Below are positions 10,045 through 18,707 of a stretch of DNA of 64,000 nt, in pieces. Each line of letters begins with the position of its first letter. Positions within the stretch are counted from its first letter, which is position 1. The notes below the pieces were generated by a model. That model had not been told where the DNA came from. It ran no database searches and was given only the letters and a program-made list of their open reading frames with translations. The position numbers were made by a program, and so were the translations under genes. Source of the DNA: Luteococcus sp038433155 (GTDB taxonomy: Bacteria > Actinomycetota > Actinomycetes > Propionibacteriales > Propionibacteriaceae); the NCBI RefSeq assembly GCF_038433155.1, contig NZ_JBCDMW010000006.1, forward strand, positions 9,844 to 73,843, written 5' to 3'.

Positions 10045-11427
10045 TCAGCGGATCGCCTTGACCGCGGCGTAGGTGTCCAGCTGGCCGGATCCGGTGCAGG
10101 TGTTGTTCCGGGAGGTGCCGCGGCAGTCGGAGCCGACGGTGTGCAGCGGGACCGCCCTGGTGGTCTTGCGCAGGGTGGCCACCAGCGTCGCCCGGCTGGC
10201 GGACGGCTTGCGGGACTTCATCAGGGCCAGGGTGCCGGCCACCTGCGGGGCGGCCTGGGAGGTTCCGGTGCGCTTCTCGAACCGACGCCCGGTGGCGTCG
10301 GAGAGCACATTCTCGCCGGGGGCGGCGATGTCCACCATCCGTCGGCCATAGCTGGAGAAGGCACTCAGCCGGCCCTTGTTGGTGACCGACGCCACGTGCA
10401 CCACCGACGGGTTCTCGGCCAGCGGGTCGTGGCACCGTTCGGCGCGCTGCCAGCTGACGTCCATCCCGGCATTGCCGGCCGACGAGACATTGACCACGCC
10501 GCGGCCCGACGCGTAGTTGATGGCCCGGGTGACCGAGGTCAGGGCGGGTCCGCCGATCCCCAGCTCGCCACACCACAGGTCGAACAGGTTGAGCGAGGTG
10601 TTGGTCACGGCCAGCTGCCGGGTGCCGGCCCACATGAAGCCACAGACCAGGTATTCGGGGAAGCTCTCGCCGGCGGAGTTGACCACCTTGACCGAGGCCA
10701 CCTTCACATTGGGGGCGATCCCGGTGACGCCGTAGCCATTGCGGGCGGCGGCGATGGTGCCGGCCACATGCGTGCCATGGGAGTCGTTGCCCCGCCAGGC
10801 ACCGACGGCGCCATTCGGCCGACCACCCGCGGTGCAGTCGACGGAGTCGGCGCGGGAGAAGTTGGCGGCCAGGTCCGGGTGACGGTCGTCGACGCCGGTG
10901 TCCAGCACCCCCACCACCACGGAGCGGGAACCCAGGGTCAGCTGCTGGGCGGCGGTGGCGCGCACCACGCCCAGGTGGGCCTGGCGCTTGGCCATCGGGT
11001 CGGTCCTGCCGGTGTTCTGGGCCGTGGCAGCCGCGGTGACGGTGCGCTTGGTGGCGGCGACCTTGACCGGCCGGCCCAGCACGGCGCCCTCGCGGGCGGG
11101 CTCCATCCGGGCGTCGGCGGCGGAGAGCACGGCGGAGCTGCGCAGCCGGTTGAGGCCGGCAATGTAATTGGGCTTGCTGGAGCGAACGACGATCACTCCG
11201 ATCTGCGGCCAGCTCTGCACCACCTTGCCACCGGCCCGGATCGCTGCGGCCTGGGCGGCGGCGGTCTGCTTGGGGGTGCGGGCATTGACCAGGTAGGACC
11301 GGGTGGCCCCCGCGGCCTCGGCGCTCTGCTGCCCCAGGCCCAGACCCAACAACCCGCCGCACGTCAGGACCATGGCGAGTGCGGTGGCGAGGGTCCGACG
11401 CAGACCCTGGGTGGTGGAGCTGAGCAT
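10045..11427 (-). CDS. Secreted subtilisin-family serine protease (S8)
   Basis: From ATG 11427 (AAAGGAAG upstream) the gene codes for 460 residues. A signal peptide with a hydrophobic core (ALAMVLTCGGLLGLGLG) ends near AEAAG around residue 40. A propeptide-like segment of about 100 residues follows. The triad is Asp176 in GVLDTGVD, His217 in DSHGTHVAG and Ser390 in GTSQAAP. The usual Met after the catalytic Ser is Gln here. Cysteine pairs near the end (SDCRG, NTCTG) suggest a disulfide in the exported enzyme. It is probably an extracellular or wall-associated protease; the substrate is unknown. It is co-directional with, and downstream of, the NO reductase gene, but a strong terminator separates them. 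Confidence 0.92.
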   Translation of the reverse strand: MLSSTTQGLRRTLATALAMVLTCGGLLGLGLGQQSAEAAGATRSYLVNARTPKQTAAAQAAAIRAGGKVVQSWPQIGVIVVRSSKPNYIAGLNRLRSSAVLSAADARMEPAREGAVLGRPVKVAATKRTVTAAATAQNTGRTDPMAKRQAHLGVVRATAAQQLTLGSRSVVVGVLDTGVDDRHPDLAANFSRADSVDCTAGGRPNGAVGAWRGNDSHGTHVAGTIAAARNGYGVTGIAPNVKVASVKVVNSAGESFPEYLVCGFMWAGTRQLAVTNTSLNLFDLWCGELGIGGPALTSVTRAINYASGRGVVNVSSAGNAGMDVSWQRAERCHDPLAENPSVVHVASVTNKGRLSAFSSYGRRMVDIAAPGENVLSDATGRRFEKRTGTSQAAPQVAGTLALMKSRKPSASRATLVATLRKTTRAVPLHTVGSDCRGTSRNNTCTGSGQLDTYAAVKAIR

Positions 11428-11566
11428 TGCACTTCCTTTGGGAGTGAGATCGTCGATGATCGGCGAAGACGTCTCCATCCAACCCCGCGCCAGGGTGTGC
11501 TCCGCGCCAGATCAGGTGTTAATTGAAGAAGGGTTCACTGAGACATCCTCAGAGTCCCCGGGAATG

Positions 11567-11600
11567 CCGCAGGGGTGGGCCTGGCGGCCCACCCCTGCGG
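11567..11600 (-). terminator. Terminator of the NO reductase gene
   Basis: A perfect 15-bp stem (CCGCAGGGGTGGGCC and complement) with a TGGC loop, 28 bases beyond the norZ stop codon. Confidence 0.8.
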
Positions 11601-11627
11601 GTGAATTCCCTGCCCAGCAGGTGTATT

Positions 11628-14039
11628 TCAGACCAGCTGGTCCTCGTTCCCGGACTGGACCTCCACTCGCCCGGGGCGGTGGATCGGCTCGTGGCTGCGG
11701 TAGGAGTGGCCGGTCAGCAGCCCCACCATGAACAGGCCGATGGACAGCGCCCCCAGGGCGAACAGGATGTCGCCGGGGGTGCGCATCCAGCGCAGCACGG
11801 TCAGCGTCGGGGTGTAGAGGAAGTCCGCGCTGCGGGCCCACCAGGTGCCCACCGAGATGCTGGCCCAGGCCTGCGCCAGGCCCAGCGGCAGCAGGCTGAG
11901 CAGGCTCATCGCCAGCAGGCCGCCATTCATCAGCCAGAAGCCCCACTTGATCCAGCGCTCATTCCACTCCCGGCCCGGCATCAGGCTGCGCACGCAGAAC
12001 AGCATCAGGCCGATGCCCAGCATGCCGTAGACGCCGAACAGGGCGGTGTGGGCGTGCAGCGGGGTGAGGTTCAGGCCCTGCACGTAGAACAGGGAGATCG
12101 GCGGGTTGATCAGGAAGCCGAAGACGCCGGCGCCCAGCATGTTCCAGAAGGAGACGGAGACGAAGAAGTAGATGGCCCACTTGTAGCCCGCCACCCATTC
12201 GCTCACCTTGAGGATCCGCAGGTTGCGGATGGCCTCGAAGCCGATCAGCGCCAGCGGAACCACCTCGAGCGCGCTGAAGGCGGCGGACAGCGCCATCACC
12301 ACGTCGTCGGAACCGGAGAAGTAGAGGTGGTGTCCGGTGCCGATGATGCCGCCGAACAGGAAGATCGTCGTCGACGAGATGGTGGCCGTCGCCGCGACGG
12401 CGGGACGCACCAGCCGCAGCCGGCTGAACAGGAAGGCGATCACCACGGTGGCGAAGACCTCGAAGAAGCCCTCCACCCACAGGTGCACCACCCACCAGCG
12501 CCAGTACTCGGTGATCGACAGGTGGGTGTCGTGGCCCATCCCGAAGGCGGCGCCGAAGAAGGAGGCGATCGCCAGGCAGCTCATCAGCAGCATGGCGACC
12601 AGGGTGCGCTGGGAGCCCGACTGCAGCGGAGCCTCGTCGGTGGGCTCCACCCGGCCCTGCTGCTTGGCGCGACCGATCGCCGGCCACATGCCGCGGGCCA
12701 TCAGGAAGAACCACAGGAAGAGGCCGATGAACAGCCCGATCTGCCAGACCCGGGCCAGATCCAGGTATTCCATGCCGGTGGTGCCCAGCCACCAGCTCAG
12801 CTTGGTGCCGTAGCCCATCGAGCCGCGCACCGACAGCCACTGGCCGGCCATCGAACCCAGCACCACCAGGATCAGGGCGTAGAACAGCACGTTGACCCCC
12901 AGCTTCTGCAGCTTGGGCTCGCGGCCGCCGACGGCGGGGGCGACGTAGAGGCCGGTCGCCAGCCAGGCGGTGGCGATCCACAGGATGCCCAGCTGGGTGT
13001 GCCAGGTGCGCGCCACGGTGTAGGGCAGGATCTGGTCGATCGGGATGCCGTACAGGGCGCCGCCCTCGACGCCGTAGTGGGCGGTGATGATGCCCATGGC
13101 GATCTGCAGCACGAACAGCCCACCGACCACGAAGAAGTACTTCAGCGTGGCCTTCTGCGACGGGGTTGCCTGGTAGCCCAGCAGCGGGTCATTGGCTGGG
13201 GCCTCGTCGGTGACCTCGTCCTCGTCGTGCATGTTGTGGTACCAGACCATGCCCGCGATGCCGCCCAGCAGCAGGATGAAGCTGACGATGCTCCACAGGA
13301 TGTTGGTGGTGGTGGGGACATTGTCGATCAGCGGCTCGTGCGGCCAGTTGGCGGTGTAGGACTCGCTGCCGTCGGGCCGGTCGGTGGAGGCCGCCCAGCT
13401 GGACCACCAGAAGAAGGCATTCATCTTCTTCAGGGCCTCGGGATCCTTCACGGCTCCCTTGGCGATGGCATATGGCTCGTGGCCATTGGTGAAGATGTCC
13501 GCGTAGTGCGCGGAGTTCGCCTTGAAGGCGGCCTCGCGGCCCGGCGCCAGGGTGATGGTTCCGGTGCGCTCGTCATAGGTATTGGTGCGCATCGCCTGCT
13601 TGAGCCGGGCCTGCAGGGCGGCCTGCTGCTCCGTGCCCAGCGAGGCGTAGTCCTTGGCGCCGTCGGCCTTGGCGTAGGCGTCCAGCAGGAAGGTGGACTC
13701 GCGGTGCAGCCAGTCTGCCGTCCAGTCCGGCGCGACGTAGGCGCCATGCCCCCAGACCGAGCCGACCTGCTGGCCGCCGATGGACTGCCAGACCCGCTGG
13801 CCGTCCATGATCTCGCCCTCGCTGATCAGCTCGGTGCCGTCGGCGGCCACCACGCTGGTGGGGATCGGTGGCTTGGAGTGGTCGATCCGCATGCCCATGT
13901 AGAGCAGCACGACGAAGGAGCCCAGGACGACGGTGGCCAGGGCGATCCACCAGCGGCGATCCCGGCTGGACATCCGGTGACCGGCGGTGCGCGGGACGGG
14001 TTGGGCGCCTCCCGGCGGCGCACTTTCCTTGAGTGACAA
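11628..14039 (-). CDS. norZ: Quinol-dependent nitric oxide reductase (qNor)
   Basis: About 803 residues. An N-terminal fused cytochrome-c-like periplasmic region, without heme c, contains the qNor pattern GQRVWQSIGGQQVGS-VWGHGAYVAPDW. It is followed by a heme-copper-oxidase-type core of about 12 helices with histidine motifs (TWHTQLG, HLWVEGFFEVF, GTGHHLYFSG). The enzyme reduces 2 NO to N2O with quinol electrons, for NO detoxification or denitrification. The likely start is TTG 14039, with AAGGGGA upstream; the open frame extends to 14138, and a downstream ATG (MSSRDRRWW) is an alternative. No nir or nos genes are in the window, so detoxification is the simpler reading. Confidence 0.93.
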   Translation of the reverse strand: MSLKESAPPGGAQPVPRTAGHRMSSRDRRWWIALATVVLGSFVVLLYMGMRIDHSKPPIPTSVVAADGTELISEGEIMDGQRVWQSIGGQQVGSVWGHGAYVAPDWTADWLHRESTFLLDAYAKADGAKDYASLGTEQQAALQARLKQAMRTNTYDERTGTITLAPGREAAFKANSAHYADIFTNGHEPYAIAKGAVKDPEALKKMNAFFWWSSWAASTDRPDGSESYTANWPHEPLIDNVPTTTNILWSIVSFILLLGGIAGMVWYHNMHDEDEVTDEAPANDPLLGYQATPSQKATLKYFFVVGGLFVLQIAMGIITAHYGVEGGALYGIPIDQILPYTVARTWHTQLGILWIATAWLATGLYVAPAVGGREPKLQKLGVNVLFYALILVVLGSMAGQWLSVRGSMGYGTKLSWWLGTTGMEYLDLARVWQIGLFIGLFLWFFLMARGMWPAIGRAKQQGRVEPTDEAPLQSGSQRTLVAMLLMSCLAIASFFGAAFGMGHDTHLSITEYWRWWVVHLWVEGFFEVFATVVIAFLFSRLRLVRPAVAATATISSTTIFLFGGIIGTGHHLYFSGSDDVVMALSAAFSALEVVPLALIGFEAIRNLRILKVSEWVAGYKWAIYFFVSVSFWNMLGAGVFGFLINPPISLFYVQGLNLTPLHAHTALFGVYGMLGIGLMLFCVRSLMPGREWNERWIKWGFWLMNGGLLAMSLLSLLPLGLAQAWASISVGTWWARSADFLYTPTLTVLRWMRTPGDILFALGALSIGLFMVGLLTGHSYRSHEPIHRPGRVEVQSGNEDQLV

Positions 14040-14050
14040 GTCATTCCCCT

Positions 14051-14074
14051 TTAGTACGGAAGATTCCGTGCTAA
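14051..14074. promoter_or_regulatory. Palindromic operator candidate upstream of norZ
   Basis: TTAGTACGGAA, a 2-base gap, then TTCCGTGCTAA: an 11-bp inverted repeat with one mismatch, lying 11 bases ahead of the preferred start. The dyad length and spacing are like those of Rrf2-family (NsrR) NO sensors. The regulator itself is not in the window. Confidence 0.55.
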
Positions 14075-14137
14075 TAGTGACACATCCCGACGCGATGCGT
14101 GGCGAGGGGGTGGGGGAGAGGGTGGCCATGGAAGGCA

Positions 14138-14172
14138 AAGAGGGCCGGACACATCGGGTGTCCGGCCCTCTT
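14138..14172 (-). terminator. Terminator downstream of ptsH
   Basis: A perfect 15-bp stem (AAGAGGGCCGGACAC and complement) with a 5-base loop lies 35 bases past the HPr stop; it also separates the PTS operon from norZ. Confidence 0.8.
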
Positions 14173-14206
14173 CATGCTTCCCGTCAGCGACGAGAGGCGG
14201 GGATGC

Positions 14207-14467
14207 TCACTCGGCGTCGAGGTCCTTCTCGACCAGCGCGGCGATGGCCTCGACGGCAGCCTCGTCGTCGCTCTCGACGGTGACCTGCGCGCCCTTCTCG
14301 GCACCAAGGGTCATGATCAGCAGCGGGGAGCTGGCGTCAACGCCCTCCTCGCCGTCGACCGACAGGGTGATCTCGTCGTCGTACTCGCCGGCGGCTTCGG
14401 CGATGATCGCGGCGGGACGGGCGTGCAGGCCGACGCTGGAGCCGACGGTAACGGTCTTGCTAGCCAT
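14207..14467 (-). CDS. ptsH: Phosphocarrier protein HPr
   Basis: An 86-residue HPr. The active-site His15 lies in GLHARPAA, and a regulatory-type serine follows in VDASSPLLIM (Ser46/47). It takes phosphate from enzyme I (gene at 18708) and passes it to the EIIA domain of FruA. It is the last gene of the minus-strand fructose cluster, 43 bp after fruA, and is followed by a hairpin terminator. Confidence 0.96.
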   Translation of the reverse strand: MASKTVTVGSSVGLHARPAAIIAEAAGEYDDEITLSVDGEEGVDASSPLLIMTLGAEKGAQVTVESDDEAAVEAIAALVEKDLDAE

Positions 14468-14510
14468 GGTGGGTTCCTTTCAGCAGTGACTGGGTCAATT
14501 GTGACTGATC

Positions 14511-16619
14511 TCAGGCGGAGACGGCAGCCGGGGCCACAACTTTGTCCTTCTTCGTGGACTTCAGCAGCACCACGAGGGCGGCCGAGACCAGCGATCCGAT
14601 CAGGATCGAGAGCACGAAGCCCCAGAACTTGTCGATTGCGAAGAAGACGAAGAAGCCACCGTGCGGGGCCTTCGAGGCCACCCCGAGTGCCATCGTCATC
14701 GCACCGGTGATGGCGCCGCCCGCCATGGTGGCCGGGATGATTCGCAGCGGGTCGGCCGCGGCAAACGGGATGGCGCCCTCGCTGATGAAGGAGGAGCCGA
14801 GCAGCCAGCACGCGGTGCCGTTCTCCTGCTCAACCTTGGTGAACAGCTTGGGGCGCACCGCGGTGGCAATGGCCAGGGCGATCGGCGGCACCATACCAGC
14901 GGCCATGACGGCGGCCATGATCTTCATCGACGGGGTGGGGGTGGCGGCGACGGCCAGGTTGGTGGTGGCGAACAGGTAGGCGGTCTTGTTCACCGGGCCA
15001 CCCAGGTCGAAACACATCATCAGGCCGAGCACGATGCCCAACACGATGGCCGAGGAGCCGTTCATCCCCTTGAGGGCCTCGTCCATGGCGTCCATCAGGG
15101 CCGAGATCGGGCTGGCCAGGAAGAGGTACAGCAGGCCGCCGGCCACCAGGGAGGCCAGCAGCGGGATGATCACGACGGGCATCAGGCCGCGCAGCCAGCG
15201 GGGCACCTTCCAGCCGCCGATCCAGGCGGCGACGGCACCGGCGATCAGGCCGCCAACCAGGGCGCCCAGGAAGCCGGCGCCGGTCGCACCCGCGACGGCA
15301 CCCGCGACGAAGCCGGGGACGATGCCGGGACGGTCGGCCATCGCGAAGGCGATGTAGCCGGCCAGCGCGGGCAGCAGGAAGCCGAAGGCCAGCGCGCCCA
15401 GCTTCCACAGCATCGCGCCCAGGTAGAGCAGCAGGCCATTGTGCGGCAGGCTGTTCACCTGGTCGGGCTTGAACAGGGCGACGCCGTCCTTGCTGGCATT
15501 GGCCACCTCGGCGTAGCTGGGAAGGTTGGTGATGGAGAAGTTCTCCAGGATGTGGTCCCCGACGAAGGGGATCTGGTAGCCGCCCAGCAGGAAGCCCAGG
15601 GCGATCAGCAGGCCGCCGGCTGCGACGAAGGGCACCATGTAGCTCACGCCGGTCATCAGCGCCTGCTGGATCCGCTTGCCCCAGCCGAGCTGGCTCTTGG
15701 CGCCGCCGGCTCCGGAGGCCGCGGCGGAGGCCGCGTCACCCTTCACCCGCGGGGCATTGGGATCCTTGGCGGCAGCCAGGGCCTCCTGGATCATCTTCTT
15801 CGGCTCGTTGATGGCCCGCTTCACGCCGGACTCGATCACCGGCAACCCGGCGAACCGCTCCCGGCCCTTGACGCCCACGTCGGTGGCGAAGATCACGGCG
15901 GTGGCGGACTTGATCTGGTCGGCGGTGACCGGATCGGTGGCGGTGGAGCCCTGCGGCTCGGTGACGATCTCGACGCCCATCTCCTCACCGGCGCCGGTGA
16001 GGTAGTCGGCGGCCATGTAGGTGTGCGCGATGCCGGTGGGGCAGGCGGTGATCGCGATGATCGACGGCTTGCCACCGTCGCTGCCGGACGTGGTGGAAGC
16101 GGCAGTCCCGACCGCCGTGGAACCGGCGGCAGCGGCAGCGGCGGGAGCAGCGTCCTGCGTGGCCTCGGGCTCCACCACGCCCCGGACCAGGGTGACGATC
16201 TCGTCGGGGGTGCGGGCCTCGCGCAGCGCGGTCAGGAAGTCCTTCTTCACCAGCGCGCGGGCGAGCTTGGTGAGCAACTTCATGTGGTCCGCGCCACCGG
16301 ATTCGGCGGCGGCGATCAGGAAGACCAGGTCGGCCGGGCCGCCCTTGTCGCCGAAGTCGACCGGAGTGCTCAGCCGGGCGAAGCCCAGTGAGGCGGTGTT
16401 CACCGCGGCGGAGCGGCAGTGCGGGATGGCGAAGCCGCCGGGCATCCCGGTGGGGGACTTGCCCTCGCGCTCCAGCGCGTCGGCGGCCAGGCCGTCGGCC
16501 TCGGCGCGCCCGGTGGCGGCGACGATCCCGGCCAGGCCGCGGATCACGTCGTCCTTGGTGGCGCCCAGATCCGTGTCCAGGGCCACCAGGCCCGGTTCGA
16601 TCAGTGATGGTGTTGACAT
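14511..16619 (-). CDS. fruA: Fructose PTS transporter, EIIABC
   Basis: A 702-residue fused permease. The N-terminal EIIA domain has phosphorylated His67 in GFAIPHCRSA. An Ala-rich linker (about 152-182) leads to EIIB with Cys193 in ITACPTGIAHTY, followed by an EIIC membrane domain with about eight to nine helices. It imports fructose as fructose 1-phosphate. ATG 16619 is chosen because GGAAGG stands 6 bases before it; a TTG six bases upstream is unlikely. It lies between fruK and ptsH in the same direction. Regulation is probably by the adjacent DeoR-type FruR. Confidence 0.96.
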   Translation of the reverse strand: MSTPSLIEPGLVALDTDLGATKDDVIRGLAGIVAATGRAEADGLAADALEREGKSPTGMPGGFAIPHCRSAAVNTASLGFARLSTPVDFGDKGGPADLVFLIAAAESGGADHMKLLTKLARALVKKDFLTALREARTPDEIVTLVRGVVEPEATQDAAPAAAAAAGSTAVGTAASTTSGSDGGKPSIIAITACPTGIAHTYMAADYLTGAGEEMGVEIVTEPQGSTATDPVTADQIKSATAVIFATDVGVKGRERFAGLPVIESGVKRAINEPKKMIQEALAAAKDPNAPRVKGDAASAAASGAGGAKSQLGWGKRIQQALMTGVSYMVPFVAAGGLLIALGFLLGGYQIPFVGDHILENFSITNLPSYAEVANASKDGVALFKPDQVNSLPHNGLLLYLGAMLWKLGALAFGFLLPALAGYIAFAMADRPGIVPGFVAGAVAGATGAGFLGALVGGLIAGAVAAWIGGWKVPRWLRGLMPVVIIPLLASLVAGGLLYLFLASPISALMDAMDEALKGMNGSSAIVLGIVLGLMMCFDLGGPVNKTAYLFATTNLAVAATPTPSMKIMAAVMAAGMVPPIALAIATAVRPKLFTKVEQENGTACWLLGSSFISEGAIPFAAADPLRIIPATMAGGAITGAMTMALGVASKAPHGGFFVFFAIDKFWGFVLSILIGSLVSAALVVLLKSTKKDKVVAPAAVSA

Positions 16620-16670
16620 GTGCAACCTTCCAGGGTTGGTACTGCGGTGGGTGCTGCTGCGTTCTGGGGG

Positions 16671-17645
16671 TCAGCCGACGGGGGTGACGGTGACCTGCTC
16701 GGGCAGGGTCTGCTCGGGCGACGGGAGCTGGGAGCCCGGCAGGGCCGCGGCCCCGGAGCCGTAGGCGACGGCCCGGCGCAGGCGTTCGGGGGCGTCCAGG
16801 CCCTCCACGTCGGCCAGCAGGTAACCGGCCAGCGAGGAGTCGCCGGCACCCACGGTGGAAGCGACGTCGATCCGCGGCGGCGTGGCGTGCCAGGCGCCGT
16901 CGGCGGTGACCAGCAGGGCGCCGGAGCCACCCAGGGTGACCAGCACCTGGCCAATCCCCTGCGCGGTGAGCCGGTGGGCCGCTTCCAGCACCGGAGCCCA
17001 GTTGCCCTTGGCCGCCTCCGCCTCCAGCGCCAGTCCGTCGGTGTCGCACAGCTGGCCCAGCTCCTCGGAATTGGGCTTGACCAGGTCGGGAGCGGTCGTC
17101 GGCAGGGCGGCCGCCAGGGCCTGCAGCGGGGCGTCGGAGGTGTCGACGGCCACCTTGACGCCCAGCTCGTGCAGCTGGTTGACCAGGTGGACGTAGGCAT
17201 TGGTCGGGGTGCCGGGCGGCAAAGAACCGGACAGCACGGCCCAGGTGGCCACCCCGCCATTGGCGGTGCGGGCGGCGCCCACCACGGTGTTGCGCAGGGT
17301 GACCAGCAGTTCCTCGCCCAGGGCTGGGCCCGGCTCGTTGAACTTGCTGGTGGTGCCGTCGGCCTCCACCAGGGTCAGGTTGGAGCGCGCGGGCGAGCCG
17401 ATCGGCACATTACGGTAGGCCACGCCCAGGGAGTCCAGGCCCAGCAGCAGCGGGTCGCCGTCGTCGGCGGGCAGCACGGCTACCACGTCCTGACCGGCCA
17501 GGTGGATGGCGCGGGCGACGTTGACGCCCTTGCCGCCGGGTTCGCTGGTGGCCGGCCCCAGGCGGTTCACCCCACCCCGGGTGACGACGCCTTCCACCTG
17601 GGCGGTGCGGTCCAGGCTGGGATTGGCGGTGAAGGTGATGATCAT
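16671..17645 (-). CDS. fruK: 1-phosphofructokinase
   Basis: A PfkB-family kinase of 324 residues that phosphorylates fructose 1-phosphate to the 1,6-bisphosphate. The PfkB signatures are GGKGVNVARA in the N-terminal half and STVGAGDSSLAGYL near the C-terminus, which holds the catalytic Asp. Its ATG overlaps the fruR stop by 4 bases (ATGA type), so the two are translationally coupled. fruA follows after 51 bp. Confidence 0.95.
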   Translation of the reverse strand: MIITFTANPSLDRTAQVEGVVTRGGVNRLGPATSEPGGKGVNVARAIHLAGQDVVAVLPADDGDPLLLGLDSLGVAYRNVPIGSPARSNLTLVEADGTTSKFNEPGPALGEELLVTLRNTVVGAARTANGGVATWAVLSGSLPPGTPTNAYVHLVNQLHELGVKVAVDTSDAPLQALAAALPTTAPDLVKPNSEELGQLCDTDGLALEAEAAKGNWAPVLEAAHRLTAQGIGQVLVTLGGSGALLVTADGAWHATPPRIDVASTVGAGDSSLAGYLLADVEGLDAPERLRRAVAYGSGAAALPGSQLPSPEQTLPEQVTVTPVG

Positions 17646-18409
17646 GCGACGACGACCTCGATTCCTCGTTCGGTGCAGCGTTCCCGCTGCAGATCGGAGA
17701 CGGCATCCGTGACGATCACGTCGATGTCGTCGAGTGTGGCAAAACTGGTGGCGGTCTCGGCGCCGAACTTGCGGCTGTCCGCCAGCACCACCACCCGGCG
17801 TCCGCAGTGGACCATGTGTTCCTTCACGATGGCTTCCTCGGAATCCGGGGTGGACAGGCCGTGGGCGGCGCTGATCCCATTGGTGCCCACGAAGCAGACG
17901 TCCACCCGCAGCTTGTTCAGCCAGGCGACGGTGTTGCCGCCGACGCAGGCCTGGGTGACGCCGCGCACGTGGCCGCCGAGCAATTGCACGTCGACGCTGG
18001 TGCGGGCGCTCAGGGTGGCGGCGATCGGCAGGGAATTGGTGAAGACCGTGAGCTTGCTGCTGGCCGGGATCAGGGCCGCCAGCCGGTTGGTGGTGGTGCC
18101 GGCGTCCAGCAGGATGGAGCTGTAGGGCTGCGTGGGCAGCAGTTCGAGGGCCTTGAGGGCGATCCGCTCCTTCTGTTCCGCGGCGCTGTTCTCCCGGTCC
18201 ACGACGGCGAGGTCGCCCAGCGGCAGGAATTCCGAGGGCATCGCGCCCCCGTGTACCCGGTGCAGCACGCCCTGGCGATCCAGCACCTCCAGATCCCGAC
18301 GGATGGTCTCCGGCGTGACGTTGAACTGCTCCGCGGCGCTGCTGACCTGCACCCGCCCCTGGCTACGGGCGAGCTGGACGATCAGCTGACGTCGCTCCTC
18401 GGCGTACAT
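17642..18409 (-). CDS. fruR: DeoR-family repressor of the fructose operon
   Basis: About 255 residues. The N-terminal winged helix has the DeoR pattern (ERRQLIVQLA, TPETIRRDLEVLDRQGVLHRVHGGA) and the C-terminal effector-sensing domain contains DAGTTTNRLA. It probably senses fructose 1-phosphate and represses fruKA-ptsH, and perhaps the divergent ptsI. ATG 18409 has AGGAGG 10 bases upstream. It is the first gene of the fru operon and overlaps fruK. Confidence 0.92.
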   Translation of the reverse strand: MYAEERRQLIVQLARSQGRVQVSSAAEQFNVTPETIRRDLEVLDRQGVLHRVHGGAMPSEFLPLGDLAVVDRENSAAEQKERIALKALELLPTQPYSSILLDAGTTTNRLAALIPASSKLTVFTNSLPIAATLSARTSVDVQLLGGHVRGVTQACVGGNTVAWLNKLRVDVCFVGTNGISAAHGLSTPDSEEAIVKEHMVHCGRRVVVLADSRKFGAETATSFATLDDIDVIVTDAVSDLQRERCTERGIEVVVA

Positions 18410-18461
18410 GCGGTGGGAACCTCCTGGGCGCCTCCGTTGGCGCAATCTGGTGCCGAAACAA

Positions 18462-18485
18462 ACATGAAACCTTGTTGGAACATGT
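18462..18485. promoter_or_regulatory. Candidate FruR operator between fruR and ptsI
   Basis: In a locally AT-rich part of the divergent spacer, ACATG and CATGT form an inverted repeat separated by 14 bases; related TATGTTGAA and TGAAAC words lie next to it. The position in the fruR-ptsI spacer suits an autoregulatory operator. No consensus for this regulator is available to me, so this is tentative. Confidence 0.4.
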
Positions 18486-18707
18486 CTGATTATGTTGAAT
18501 CGTATGGCTTGGGAGTCGCTGGCGCAAGGCTTTTTGAACCTTCCTGCTGTGACATTTCTCCCGCGGCTGATTTCGCTGGGACCCCCTCGAAAGCGTCACA
18601 GAGGTGGTCTAGGGTGTTGGCACACCTGCGTGGAAGCAGATGGTGCCCCGATGCTGGCGGCCGTCGACGGCCGCGGCGTGAGGCCAGACTTGGAAGGGTT
18701 TTTCCCA

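Noticed and set aside
11523..14036. 837-codon plus-strand frame opposite norZ
   Set aside because: Low-complexity His/Gln/Gly/Asp-rich translation typical of antisense frames in GC-rich genes; norZ on the other strand is unmistakable.
11628..14039. Cytochrome c-dependent NO reductase (cNor) large subunit
   Set aside because: The ~800-residue fused N-terminal region and absence of a norC gene point to the quinol-dependent type.
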